Translations under genes and position numbers: made by a program
Notes under the pieces: generated by a model
Seen by the model: the letters and a program-made list of their open reading frames with translations, nothing else
Databases searched by the model: none
What the model was told of the DNA's origin: nothing
From: Chryseobacterium wanjuense
Lineage (GTDB): Bacteria; Bacteroidota; Bacteroidia; Flavobacteriales; Weeksellaceae
NCBI RefSeq assembly: GCF_900111495.1
Contig: NZ_FOIU01000001.1
Location: 682,001 to 746,000 of the forward strand
Reading direction: 5' to 3'
Length of the DNA: 64,000 nt
Part shown: positions 18,468 to 27,603 of the stretch, piece by piece
Numbering within the stretch: the stretch's first letter is position 1
Layout of the letters: each line of letters begins with the position of its first letter

Positions 18468-18884
18468 AAAATAATTATTCAATTGTATGAGAAATATTTT
18501 TTATTTACCTTTGAGAGGTTAGTATGTTAATTTAATAATAATATTTAGGTTTTGTTAATGTTTTCGTAAATATTACACTGTAATAATCAATTAATTGAAA
18601 TCAGATTTTATTGATGCTAAATAATAAATAATCAAAATTATTTTTATATGAATTAGATTATTGTCAATAGTTTGTACGTAATGAAATAAAAACTTGGTAT
18701 GCCTGCTTTCGGCGGATATCGCTGATATTTTATTCAGTTAACGATTTCCAATATGGTGATTATTTTATAAAAGATATAAAGTTGGAAGATCTATTGAAAG
18801 CCAGCTATTAAAATATAAAATCCAGTAAAAAAAATACTGAAATAAGCTTCACTCCCTTCTTATTTACTGACCCTAGAAACGCTG
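18468..18884. other. Intergenic stretch, nothing recognised
   Basis: AT-rich, no open frame of note and no clear terminator. Confidence 0.4.
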
Positions 18885-18960
18885 CTGATGAGAAAGAAGA
18901 ATGTTCCCAAAAAATAAGAAGGGGTTTTACATCTAATTATAACCTTTAAATATTATTATT
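18885..18960 (+). promoter_or_regulatory. Conserved leader, copy 2 of 3
   Basis: Diverged copy: TGATGAGAAAGAAGAATGTT, CCCAAAAAATAAGAAGGGG. The short frame seen in copy 1 ends here after nine codons (18888-18917). Confidence 0.55.
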
Positions 18961-20037
18961 ATGAAAAAAAGTACACTTTTTTGTTTTATGGTTGCTTCTT
19001 TATCGGGCTATTCTCAGGTTGGGATAAATACTTCGTCTCCACTGGCAATTCTTCATGTAGATGGATCTAAAGATAATCCTTCAACAGGTACACCTAGCGC
19101 AAACGCACAAGCAAACGACTTTGTAGTATCATCATTAGGAAATATAGGTGTTGGCACCATCTCTCCTGCTAATAAAATAGATGTACTAGCTACTGCAGGA
19201 ACTGGTGATGTCATTGGCATGAGATTGCGCGCTAATAGCAATAACGCATTAACTGGACAATCAATACTGATCGGTTTTCATCCCAATACCGTTCTAGGTG
19301 GAAATGCACCATGGGGAATTGGAGCTCAGTTTTTAGCTTCCGCCACAGGACAAGGCAGTGCTGATTTCATTTTTAAATCTTCAAATGGTGCAGCATATAG
19401 TAACCGGATGATTATTAAAAATAATGGAAATGTAGGCATTGGTTTAGATTCCCCAAGCTCCAGATTAGAAGTTTCTTCCGGACTAGCTGGAGCATCTGGA
19501 CTCAAATTTACCAATATGAATAGTGCCAGTACTGCAACTGCAAATGCAGCTACATTAGGGGTAGATGCAACAGGAAATGTTGTAATACAAGATGTCCAAA
19601 AAGCTAGATTTAAGGGAAGTGTGAGTACAGCCAGCTTCCCCGGTAACAGTAATTCCGATTCGGGTCCCTTCACTCAATTGTCTTATACAGAAAATTTTGA
19701 TGAAGGAAATAATTTTGCAATAAACACATTTACTGCCCCTAGGACTGGTTTTTATATTGTTAATGCAAATGTGAGTCTGAGCCGTACTAGCGACTGGAAT
19801 ACATCAAGAAATGAATTATATCTGGATGCGAGAGTAAATGGAACTCTGGTATTAGCTAACTCCAATATATTTTCTGTTTCAGCAGCTTCTAGCGAGGCAG
19901 GTCCTACAATAAGTATAAATGGTATCCTTCAGATGATTGCCGGACAACAACTGGCAGTCTTTGGTTGGATGCAGAATAATAATATCCTTAGACCAATACT
20001 CGGCGGACGTAGTTATTTATCTATTGCTGAATTATAA
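18961..20037 (+). CDS. Secreted fibre-like protein with C1q-like C-terminal domain
   Basis: A 358-residue secreted protein. Signal peptide MKKSTLFCFMVASLSGYSQ is followed by VGINTSSPLAILHVDGSKDN and GIGT/GVGT..SP motifs. Residues about 75-165 (ILIGFHPNTVLGG ... ADFIFKSSNG ... IIKNNGNVGIG) are closely paralogous to a block in the next gene. The last about 145 residues resemble the C1q/TNF-like jelly roll: FTAPRTGFYIVNANVSL, ELYLDARVNGTLVLANS, SINGILQMIAGQQLAVFGWM and a final YLSIAEL strand. C1q-like domains trimerise, so I infer a trimeric extracellular binding protein. Preceded by the conserved leader. Function and ligand unknown. Confidence 0.78.
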   Translation: MKKSTLFCFMVASLSGYSQVGINTSSPLAILHVDGSKDNPSTGTPSANAQANDFVVSSLGNIGVGTISPANKIDVLATAGTGDVIGMRLRANSNNALTGQSILIGFHPNTVLGGNAPWGIGAQFLASATGQGSADFIFKSSNGAAYSNRMIIKNNGNVGIGLDSPSSRLEVSSGLAGASGLKFTNMNSASTATANAATLGVDATGNVVIQDVQKARFKGSVSTASFPGNSNSDSGPFTQLSYTENFDEGNNFAINTFTAPRTGFYIVNANVSLSRTSDWNTSRNELYLDARVNGTLVLANSNIFSVSAASSEAGPTISINGILQMIAGQQLAVFGWMQNNNILRPILGGRSYLSIAEL

Positions 20038-20294
20038 ATTATTAACTCTTTTGCCTGTTTAATTTAAGATGATGTTAAATTTCTTGCCTTTATCATAAGA
20101 CTTGATGAAAGTCATTAATAATATTTCGTTTTATAATACAATGCAATCTGATCTGTACCCCGTAATTTTATACCCCTAAAGCTGCTTCAATAATCTGCAA
20201 TATAAATAGATACAAATAATTGAAATAAAAACACTTACAAATTTGAAATGTAAATGAATTAATACATCCCTTCTTATTGCTTTACTTGAATTAT

Positions 20295-20369
20295 TGCTTG
20301 TGATGAGAAAGAAGAAAGTTCCCAAATTAAGGAGGGATTTATATTTTATAAATTCTAAATATATACACT
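20295..20369 (+). promoter_or_regulatory. Conserved leader, copy 3 of 3
   Basis: Almost identical to copy 1 over TGATGAGAAAGAAGAAAGTT and CCCAAATTAAGGAGGG, preceded by a TATTGCTTG at the same distance. The short frame from 20303 here reads on into the main gene out of register. So the DNA or RNA, more than a fixed peptide, seems to be what is kept. Confidence 0.6.
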
Positions 20370-22253
20370 ATGAAAAAAATTACAATTTTTTGCTTTATGC
20401 TTGTTTCCTTATTAGTATATTCTCAGGTTGGGATAAATACAACTAATCCTGCAGCAAGTTTAGACATAACAGCCAAGAACCCTACAGGCAATACGTCTAA
20501 TATAGATGGTATTATAGTTCCAAGGGTTGACAGAGAGCGTGCTCAGTCTATGACAACACCTACAGTTTCTACATTAATATATGTAAATGATGCCTCTACT
20601 GGAACCGCAGCTGGAACCGCTATAGATATAAATACTGTAGGCTTCTATTATTTTGATGGAACGAAATGGACAGCAATCAACACAACAGCAACAAACAATG
20701 ATTGGAAAACTATAGGAAATGCAGGAACAAATCCTGCTAATAATTTTATTGGAACTACAGACAATCAAAACCTTATTTTTAAAAGGAATAATGCTGATGC
20801 TGGTTTTTTAGGTAATTTAAATACTGCATTTGGACTTAATTCTTTACCATTTACTTCTTCAGCAATACAAAACACAGCATTTGGTATTAATGCTTTAGGT
20901 AACAGTGCAGGACCTGCTTCATCAGCTTTTGGGCATCAGGCTCTTGCCGCTAATACTACAGGCGGTAATAACTCGGCTTTTGGCTGGCAGGCTCTCAATG
21001 CCAATACCACAGGTACAAGCAACACGGCTTTTGGTTCAAGAGCCCTTGCTAGTACTATTTCTGGAGGTTTTAATACGGCAGTAGGACACTTATCCATGCA
21101 AACTATTACTACTGGTGGTTTTAATACAGCATTGGGTTATGCCTCATTAAATAATTTAACTAGTGGAACCGCGAATGTGGGGATTGGGCACAATGCAGGA
21201 AATGAAGGTACAGGAGGTGTTTCATTAACATCTGGAGATGGAAATATAATAGTAGGAAGACAAGCTGGTTTACCCAATGGTAATAACCAAATGAATATTG
21301 GAAGCATAATCTTTGGAACCAATATTAATGGGACTTTAGCTAATCGTACAGGAAATATAGGAATAGGAACAGTAAATCCGCAAGGAACATTCCATGTTGA
21401 CGGAGCAAAGGATAATCCAATAACAGGTGCTCCAACGACTGTTCAACAAGAGAATGACGTTGTTGTTTCACCAACAGGAGATGTAGGTGTAGGAACTACA
21501 TCACCAACGACAACTCTTGAAGTAATTACTAGGAAAGTAAATTCTGGAAATGTGGGAATAAGATTTGCGGGGTATAATGCAACTCCAGCAATAAATCAAA
21601 ATGTTTTAATTGGATTTAATCCTAATACCGCAGCAGGGGGATATGCACATTGGGCGATAGGGTCACAATTTTTTACTGGCACTTCATTAGGTGAAGCAGA
21701 TTTTATCTTTAAATCTTCAAATGGAGGAGGTTATAGTGATAGAGTGATTATTAAAAATAATGGGAACGTAGGAATAGGAATTATTGCACCTACAGCTAAG
21801 CTTCATGTAAGTGGTACTACTATTCTTGAAGGGGCGACTTCTGTTACTGGAGCTGCCAATCTCTTTGGTACAACAAGCCCACTTCAAATGAATGGAATAT
21901 CTGGTAACTCAGGACAGGTTTTAGTTTCCAATGGTACAGGTACTCCTGCGTGGAAAAATGTGGTGCAATCAAGTTTTACTGCCGCATTTGACCTGTCATA
22001 TCCGATTGGTTACTATGAGCGAACAGCAAACTTCATATTGCCAGCCATTACAGGTCCTGCTGATTCAGGTAAACTATTCTACATAAAAAATGTTGGTTTA
22101 GCACCAATTGATGCAGCAGTCGCGGCAGGCAATTCAATCTTTGGTCCAAATAATGGTTCCGTTAGTATACCAGTTAATGGAACCGTCGGTTATGTCGCTT
22201 ATTATGTGAGTGCAGGTAGTCGAGGATGGATTGCAGTGAGTAAAACATGGTAA
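20370..22253 (+). CDS. Secreted fibre-like protein with TAFG-repeat region
   Basis: A 627-residue secreted protein. It has signal peptide (MKKITIFCFMLVSLLVYSQ), the leader block NPTGNTSNIDGIIVPRVDRE, and GFYYFDGTKWTAI. A run of short repeats follows, of the kind NTAFG.NAL.. / NSAFGWQALNANTTG / NTALGYASL, as in phage tail-fibre and Bacteroidota surface proteins. Next is a block paralogous to the 18961 protein (VLIGFNPNTAAGG ... ADFIFKSSNGGGYSD ... IIKNNGNVGIG). A C-terminal all-beta segment ends GWIAVSKTW. I infer an extended extracellular fibre. No catalytic signature is seen, and no obvious type IX sorting signal. It is the parent-like paralogue of the stub at 17518. Confidence 0.78.
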   Translation: MKKITIFCFMLVSLLVYSQVGINTTNPAASLDITAKNPTGNTSNIDGIIVPRVDRERAQSMTTPTVSTLIYVNDASTGTAAGTAIDINTVGFYYFDGTKWTAINTTATNNDWKTIGNAGTNPANNFIGTTDNQNLIFKRNNADAGFLGNLNTAFGLNSLPFTSSAIQNTAFGINALGNSAGPASSAFGHQALAANTTGGNNSAFGWQALNANTTGTSNTAFGSRALASTISGGFNTAVGHLSMQTITTGGFNTALGYASLNNLTSGTANVGIGHNAGNEGTGGVSLTSGDGNIIVGRQAGLPNGNNQMNIGSIIFGTNINGTLANRTGNIGIGTVNPQGTFHVDGAKDNPITGAPTTVQQENDVVVSPTGDVGVGTTSPTTTLEVITRKVNSGNVGIRFAGYNATPAINQNVLIGFNPNTAAGGYAHWAIGSQFFTGTSLGEADFIFKSSNGGGYSDRVIIKNNGNVGIGIIAPTAKLHVSGTTILEGATSVTGAANLFGTTSPLQMNGISGNSGQVLVSNGTGTPAWKNVVQSSFTAAFDLSYPIGYYERTANFILPAITGPADSGKLFYIKNVGLAPIDAAVAAGNSIFGPNNGSVSIPVNGTVGYVAYYVSAGSRGWIAVSKTW

Positions 22254-22645
22254 GGAATATGAGAATTCTTCTGTTTTAAGTAGTAAATAAATTATAGGCT
22301 TGCACTTTATTTCTTGAATGTTATAATTAATCTAATTTCTCTAACTGCTAGTATGACTTAAGAAAAGTAAATAATTCCACATACAAAAAAACGGAGTAAA
22401 AAAAATACATTTATGGGCAAATTTTTAATCAAAAAGCTGGAAGTAATATGATTTAAAGTATAACTTTATAGATCTTGCGCTTTAGTTTAAAATTATAAAT
22501 CACAGATATTTGAGAATAATAAATGATTTTTTTCATCACCTTATGTTAAGTGAGATTTTCCCTTTGTGAGAGGAACTTTTTATTTTCTCATCAACTTCAG
22601 AAATCTAAATAAAGGAAATATTAAATAATGTTTTTTGATTATTAA
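22254..22645. other. Intergenic stretch, nothing recognised
   Basis: AT-rich; no intact frame, no clear hairpin terminator. It separates the fibre gene from the dead recombinase. Confidence 0.4.
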
Positions 22646-24240
22646 ATGAGTTTCGAATCTTCAGTTATGTATATACCAAATAAAAAGATTGTCTTTAAAG
22701 GTTATTCCCAAAGAGATCAGGAAGAGAGATTACGGAGGTATTGTGAAAATTACCACATCATAATTGGTGAAATCATTTATGAAGATTACTCGGCCAAGGC
22801 CTTCAACAGACCTGAGTGGATAAAATTACTTGAAACACTAAAGAAAAGAAGTTCTAAGACAAATTTATTATTATTTACAAAATGGGATCGTTTTAGCCGA
22901 AATGCAGGTGATGCCTATCAAATGATAAATTTACTCAAAAAGTATAACGTTGAGCCACAAGCAATCGAACAACCTTTAGACCTTTCCATTCCTGAAAATA
23001 AAATGATGTAGGCTATCTATCTTGCAGCACCGGAAGTTGAAAACGACAGGCGTGCCTTAAATACTTATTACGGAATGCGTCGTGCTAAAAAAGAAGGTAG
23101 ATTAATGGGGAGAGCTCCTTACGGGTATGTCAATAAAATAACAGAGAATGGTAGAAAGTATGTCACTTAAAAAGAACCGGAGGCTTCCAACATGAAATGG
23201 GCATTCAACGAAATGGCAAAGGTATATTTTCAGCAAGTCAGATAATGGAAATGATGAACAAAAGTGGAGGTAAGCAAATAAAGATTAGCGCTTTCCTTGC
23301 CGGACTGAGGAATCCGGCATATTGCGGAAAAATATATATTGAACAGTACAATGAAGAGGAAGCTCATTTTGTTCCAAGTATTCATGAACCCTTGATCAGT
23401 GAAGAATTATTCGAAAAGGTTCAAAGTGTAATGGATGGAAATGTTAATCCTGCTAGACCTAATGCTAAGATATTATGTGATGAAAATCTTCCACTTCGTG
23501 GGTTTCTGGTTTGCCCTGAATGTCATCATTTGATAACAGGTAGTGCATCAACAGGGCGGACAGGACAGAAGTATTACTATTACCACTGTAAATCGTCTTG
23601 TGGATATCGTTATAAATCAGAAATTGTCAATAACAAATTTATTCAATTACTGGAAGCATTAGAGATGAGGGAATCCATTAAAAAATATTTAAGGAAAGTA
23701 TTGAAACAAAACTTTGAAAAGTTTATAAGTAATCCTCAACATGAAAGAAAAACAATACTATCAGAAATTGATTGCTTAAACAGCAGGTTGAAATCGGCAA
23801 GAACCAAATTGCTAGAAGATGTTATTGATAATGACGAATACCTAGAAATCAAGGCTGATTGCAAAGATCAGATTGATAAGTTAGAGAGCAAACTATCCAA
23901 AGTAAAAGATAAGAAAAAAATAGATTTTCCAAAACTACTAGACCAAGCATTATCGAACCTTGTAAACCTGTCTAAAGTCTATGCTGATGGGGATATTGAG
24001 GTAAAACGTAAAATAGTTGGTTCGATATTCCCCGAAAAATTAGAATTTTTTGAAAATCATTATCGAACCACCAAGGCTAATGTTCTATTGTCATATATCT
24101 ATCATATTAATAACGAGTTAGGAGTTAGAAAAAACCGGAAAGAAAGTGAATTATCACCTCTTTCCGGTCTTGTACCGGATAAAAAACAGCTTGAAAATCA
24201 ATTGAATAAATTATTGGACAACGAGGAATCTTCCCTATAG
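22646..24240 (+). pseudogene. Large serine recombinase (resolvase/invertase family), inactivated
   Basis: Three pieces make up one gene: 22646-23011, a middle part after a TAG and then a TAA at about 23168, and 23197-24240 in another frame (shift near 23220). In order they give the resolvase core (GYSQRDQEERLRRYC, LLLFTKWDRFSRNAGDAYQM, EQPLDLSIPENKMM, YLAAPEVENDRRA), the recombinase domain (APYGYVNK, LAGLRNPAYCGKIYIEQYNE), the zinc ribbon (CPECHHLITG ... YHCKSSCGYRYKSE) and a long coiled coil. The N-terminal strand with the catalytic Ser (normally in RVS) is missing, replaced by MYIPNKKIVFKGY. It probably marks an old integrative element. Confidence 0.85.
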
Positions 24241-24504
24241 TGTTCCCAATTAATGGCATAATTGGATAAAATCTAGTGATAAATTTGAGAAATAATATTA
24301 TTATCAATTATTAGAATTAATAATAAGTGAATTTAAAAGAGAAATAAATAACTAATTAAAGTAACGAAAATATTGAAAATTGTACACCCTATGTACATCT
24401 TTAAAATCATAATAGGCTGATTGTCAAAACAAATGAAGATTTTGTATCGGAAAGTAACCAGCGCAAAACAAACAATTGTAAAATATATAATAAACTTGTA
24501 TTAG
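24241..24504. other. Intergenic stretch after the recombinase
   Basis: No gene seen. An attachment site for the recombinase could lie here but no repeated or palindromic core was recognised. Confidence 0.35.
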
Positions 24505-24527
24505 TCCCTTTTTATAGGGATTTTTTT
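24505..24527 (+). terminator. Intrinsic terminator
   Basis: Arms TCCCT (24505-24509) and AGGGA (24516-24520) with a run of seven T. It insulates the fusion gene downstream. Confidence 0.75.
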
Positions 24528-24561
24528 ATGCTTCAAATATATGGTTATTTTGTTTTGTTAT

Positions 24562-24590
24562 TTGCTTATTTATGAATGTTTGTACCTTTG
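24562..24590 (+). promoter_or_regulatory. Promoter of the CrtC-prenyl synthase fusion gene
   Basis: TTG at 24562-24564 and TACCTTTG at 24583-24590, 18 bp apart: a full match to the Bacteroidota primary-sigma consensus TTG / TAnnTTTG. It lies about 80 bp before the ATG at 24671. Confidence 0.7.
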
Positions 24591-24670
24591 TTGTATCTCA
24601 ATCCCTATTTTCTTAATGAAAAAATTATCATAGATTGTGAGAACATAACCTAATATAAAAACTTCTAACT

Positions 24671-26899
24671 TTGAAAATGAAAAATTATTCTGTTGAAAAT
24701 AATTCCGAAAAGATAGGTATTAATTTACTTATTGATGATTTACCGCATAAGACATCTAATTTAGAATGGTGGTATTTTCATGCACATGTTGAAGATGATG
24801 CAGGAAAAGCTTTTGCGTTCTTTTGCTCATTTTTTAGAATTGCTAGAGATTTTAATGTATTTCCTTTTGAGTTTACTCATTCGCTTACCTGGTCTTTGGT
24901 TGATATAGAAGATCAAAAATACCATAGCGAGACCAGCCATGACGATAAGATTTTGTCTAAAATTAGTGATGATTTGAAAGAAAAGAAAGAGTTGAAACCA
25001 ATTGATAATGCCTTTAAAGAAATTATTGACAAAGGAAATTTTCCGGCTCCAGATTTTCTTATGAAAAAAAGTGTTGTTACTTCTAACAATGAATTAAAAT
25101 TAAATTATGATCTTGGTCATCTTGAAAAAGATGAGAAAGGGAACTACCTTGTTAAAATTGGTAATCAGATAGGAAATAGTAATGTTAATTTTTGCTTTAC
25201 TCCTCTTAAAAATCCTGTTCATCATGGTGAAAACGGACTTGTGAAATCATCAATGAATGCAGCCAACAATATGCATTATTACTTTATTCCGGAAAATGCT
25301 GTAGAAGGTAATATTACTCTTAATAATAAAACTTTTCGGGTAAAAGGGTCTGGATGGTATGATCATGAATTTAGCGAATCGTACAACCCTGCTCAAAAAG
25401 TGGAGCAAAATACTTCAAAACATTGGATGTGGTTTGCAATACAATTTGATAATCATTGTCAGCTTACTTTTTATTCCCTGACTGACAAAAATACAACGCA
25501 ATCAGATAGACTTATTGTTTGGATTGATGAAAAAGGAGAGTCTTTTACGCTTAAAGATGATAACATTGTTATTGAAATAATTGACTATTATATAAGTAAA
25601 AAGACCTGCGCAAAATATCCTGTGGAATGGCAAGTGAAAATTCCAGCGTGGAATCTTGATTTTAATGTAAAGGCAGAACTTTCAGATCAGGAAGTTATGA
25701 CATTCTTATATGCTCCGGGATTTTGGGAAGGACGGGCAAAGGTTTCTGGTACATTAGAAAATGAAAAAATTACAGGAAATGCTTTCGTAGAAATCACAAC
25801 AGATAAAGGATGGAATAATATGAATGATCTTTTAGATCAGGCAGCAGAAGAGGTTTTGGATATTATCCATGAGGTAGTACCATATCCCCATGAAAAAGAA
25901 AAGATTAAGAAATTGATGAAAGATTATTATTCATCATACTTGAATGCTGTACCGTCCGAGATACTTCATGAGGCCTTAATAAAACCTTTACTTGAAATGC
26001 TTGACAGAAAAGGAAAAGGATGGCGTTCTCATTTATTACGTTTGTTAGTAGGTCTTTGTGAAGGTAATATTTCTCAATACGATCCTTTTGTTGCACTTGT
26101 TCAATTAATCCATTGTAGTTCACTTATTATTGATGATGTTCAGGATCAATCGCCATTGCGAAGAGGTGATGCAAGCTGCCACGTCATTTATGGAATTCCT
26201 GCAGCAATAAATTCCGGCACTTTCGGATATTTTGTGGGCGAAATATTGATTCGCAATATGACACATTTATCTGATTCTAAAATGAAAAAAGTATACGAAG
26301 CATATTTTGATACAATGAGACTTTGTCATGCCGGGCAGGCTTTAGATATCAGAACTTTTACAGATTTACTTCCTCAGGCTTTTGAAACGGGTGATACCTA
26401 TTCAATATCTGAAAGCATGAGAGAAATCCATATACTTAAGACAGGTGTTCCTATTAAAATGATGGCAAATATCATAACTATATTAGAAGATCTGAGCCTA
26501 GAAAAGCATAAAGCAATTTGTCATTATGGTGAAGCTTTTGGGCTTGCTTATCAAATAATTGATGATGTGAGAGATCTGAACGGTAGTTTTAAGGGAAGTA
26601 AGGTAGAATTGGAAGATATCCGCGAAGGGAAAGTGACATTACCTTTGATAAAAGCTATTGAGCTTTCCCAACCGGAAATTCGTCTGAAAATGAAAAACCT
26701 CTGGAGTAAACCCAATAAATCTTCACAGGATATTCATGATATTGCAGATTGGATTATTAGTTCAGGTGCACTTACGCAATGTCGAAAAGATGCTATTAAT
26801 CTTATCGACGAAAAGTGGATCGAGATTGATAAAATATTTCCTGATTCCCACTATAAACTTATGATTCGGGCAATGAGCAACTATTTTTTAAATTTATAA
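24671..26899 (+). CDS. Fusion of a CrtC/AttH lipocalin-like domain with a polyprenyl diphosphate synthase domain
   Basis: A 742-residue soluble protein with no signal peptide. Residues 1-380 match the CrtC/AttH (hydroxyneurosporene-hydratase-like) double-lipocalin fold: LEWWYFHAHV (31-40), GSGWYDHEFS (227-236), HWMWFAIQFD (251-260) and FWEGRAKVSG (351-360). Residues 395-742 are an all-helical trans-prenyltransferase: GKGWR (448-452), first Asp-rich motif DDVQD (488-492) with RRG (497-499), GQALD (555-559), KTG (590-592), second motif DDVRD (631-635). All metal- and diphosphate-binding residues appear present. It could make a prenyl diphosphate and pass it to the CrtC-like domain for hydration, isomerisation or cyclisation. 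That coupling is inference. It has its own promoter and no pathway neighbours. Confidence 0.88.
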   Translation: MKMKNYSVENNSEKIGINLLIDDLPHKTSNLEWWYFHAHVEDDAGKAFAFFCSFFRIARDFNVFPFEFTHSLTWSLVDIEDQKYHSETSHDDKILSKISDDLKEKKELKPIDNAFKEIIDKGNFPAPDFLMKKSVVTSNNELKLNYDLGHLEKDEKGNYLVKIGNQIGNSNVNFCFTPLKNPVHHGENGLVKSSMNAANNMHYYFIPENAVEGNITLNNKTFRVKGSGWYDHEFSESYNPAQKVEQNTSKHWMWFAIQFDNHCQLTFYSLTDKNTTQSDRLIVWIDEKGESFTLKDDNIVIEIIDYYISKKTCAKYPVEWQVKIPAWNLDFNVKAELSDQEVMTFLYAPGFWEGRAKVSGTLENEKITGNAFVEITTDKGWNNMNDLLDQAAEEVLDIIHEVVPYPHEKEKIKKLMKDYYSSYLNAVPSEILHEALIKPLLEMLDRKGKGWRSHLLRLLVGLCEGNISQYDPFVALVQLIHCSSLIIDDVQDQSPLRRGDASCHVIYGIPAAINSGTFGYFVGEILIRNMTHLSDSKMKKVYEAYFDTMRLCHAGQALDIRTFTDLLPQAFETGDTYSISESMREIHILKTGVPIKMMANIITILEDLSLEKHKAICHYGEAFGLAYQIIDDVRDLNGSFKGSKVELEDIREGKVTLPLIKAIELSQPEIRLKMKNLWSKPNKSSQDIHDIADWIISSGALTQCRKDAINLIDEKWIEIDKIFPDSHYKLMIRAMSNYFLNL

Positions 26900-26910
26900 T
26901 AATCTTAAAT

Positions 26911-27078
26911 GGTAGTGTTTCACTAACTGGCTAAGTTAATTTTAAACCTACATAGTTTACGATGAACAAAGGAGAATTATTAAACAATAAGGCTTTCTAT
27001 AAATCCTTTTAAAAATGAAGAAGATTTGACATCTTTCTTCAAAGAGATGCACAAACTGTTGTAGAACATATTTACGCA
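26911..27078 (+). mobile_element. Left-end remnant of a second IS256-type element
   Basis: GGTAGTGTTTCACTAACTG, then CTAAGTTAATTTTAAACCTA and the first codons of the transposase (ATGAACAAAGGAGAATTATT, coding LLNNKAFYKSF) match the start of the element at 13845-13620. The internal inverted-repeat half and about 50 bp are deleted, and stops follow. About 170 bp of the roughly 1.35 kb element remain. Confidence 0.8.
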
Positions 27079-27140
27079 AAGGTTGTTGAGTTGGTAGACA
27101 AGAATATTATAATTGAAACTTATGAGGGATTGTTTATTAA

Positions 27141-27503
27141 TTAGACCATTTTAATGGAAATTTGTATGTTTTAATTGATGGAGCTACTTTTTCTTCTGCT
27201 GCACTTTTTACTGCTGCACTTAAATCACAGCGTAAAGCGACAAAATTTATTGGCAGAGAAACTGCAGGTGGTGAGGAAGGCTGTAACGGAATGGTTATCC
27301 AGGAGTTTACGTTGCCAAATACAAAGGTTTTAATTGATTTTCCTTGGATGTGCGTCGAATCAGTTGCTCATAATCCAACACATGGCAGGGGCATATTGCC
27401 GGATTACGAGGTGAATTATGATCCCTTAGATGTAGTAATTAATAAAGATCGTGATCTTGAAAAGGTTATGGAACTGATCCGGGAGGACGGAAAAAACGAG
27501 TAA
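27141..27503 (+). pseudogene. C-terminal fragment of an S41-family peptidase
   Basis: The frame open from 27141 reads NLYVLIDGATFSSAALFTAA, LKSQRKATKFIGRETAGGEE, GCNG and then GRGILPDYEVNYDP. This is the tail-specific protease (TSPc) domain of C-terminal processing peptidases, with the nucleophile Ser in TFSSAAL and the conserved GRETAGG loop. Everything upstream is missing: the frame begins just after the IS256-type remnant. A short frame at 27079-27147 (YAKVVELVDKNIIIETYEG) could be a relic of the N-terminal part. Starts at TTG 27162 or later are possible but would give only a partial domain, so I treat it as a pseudogene. Confidence 0.75.
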
Positions 27504-27528
27504 CTATTTAAATTACTCGTTTGTATTA
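27495..27528 (+). terminator. Intrinsic terminator after the S41 fragment
   Basis: Arms AACGAGTAA (27495-27503) and TTACTCGTT (27513-27521) with TTGTATT following. The 5' arm overlaps the stop codon. Confidence 0.7.
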
Positions 27529-27603
27529 TTTAAGAATAAGCCCTTTGTAGAATCTTATTTTTTATTTAAAATAATGTCATTTGCGACAAAAAAGCCTTAT
27601 TTA

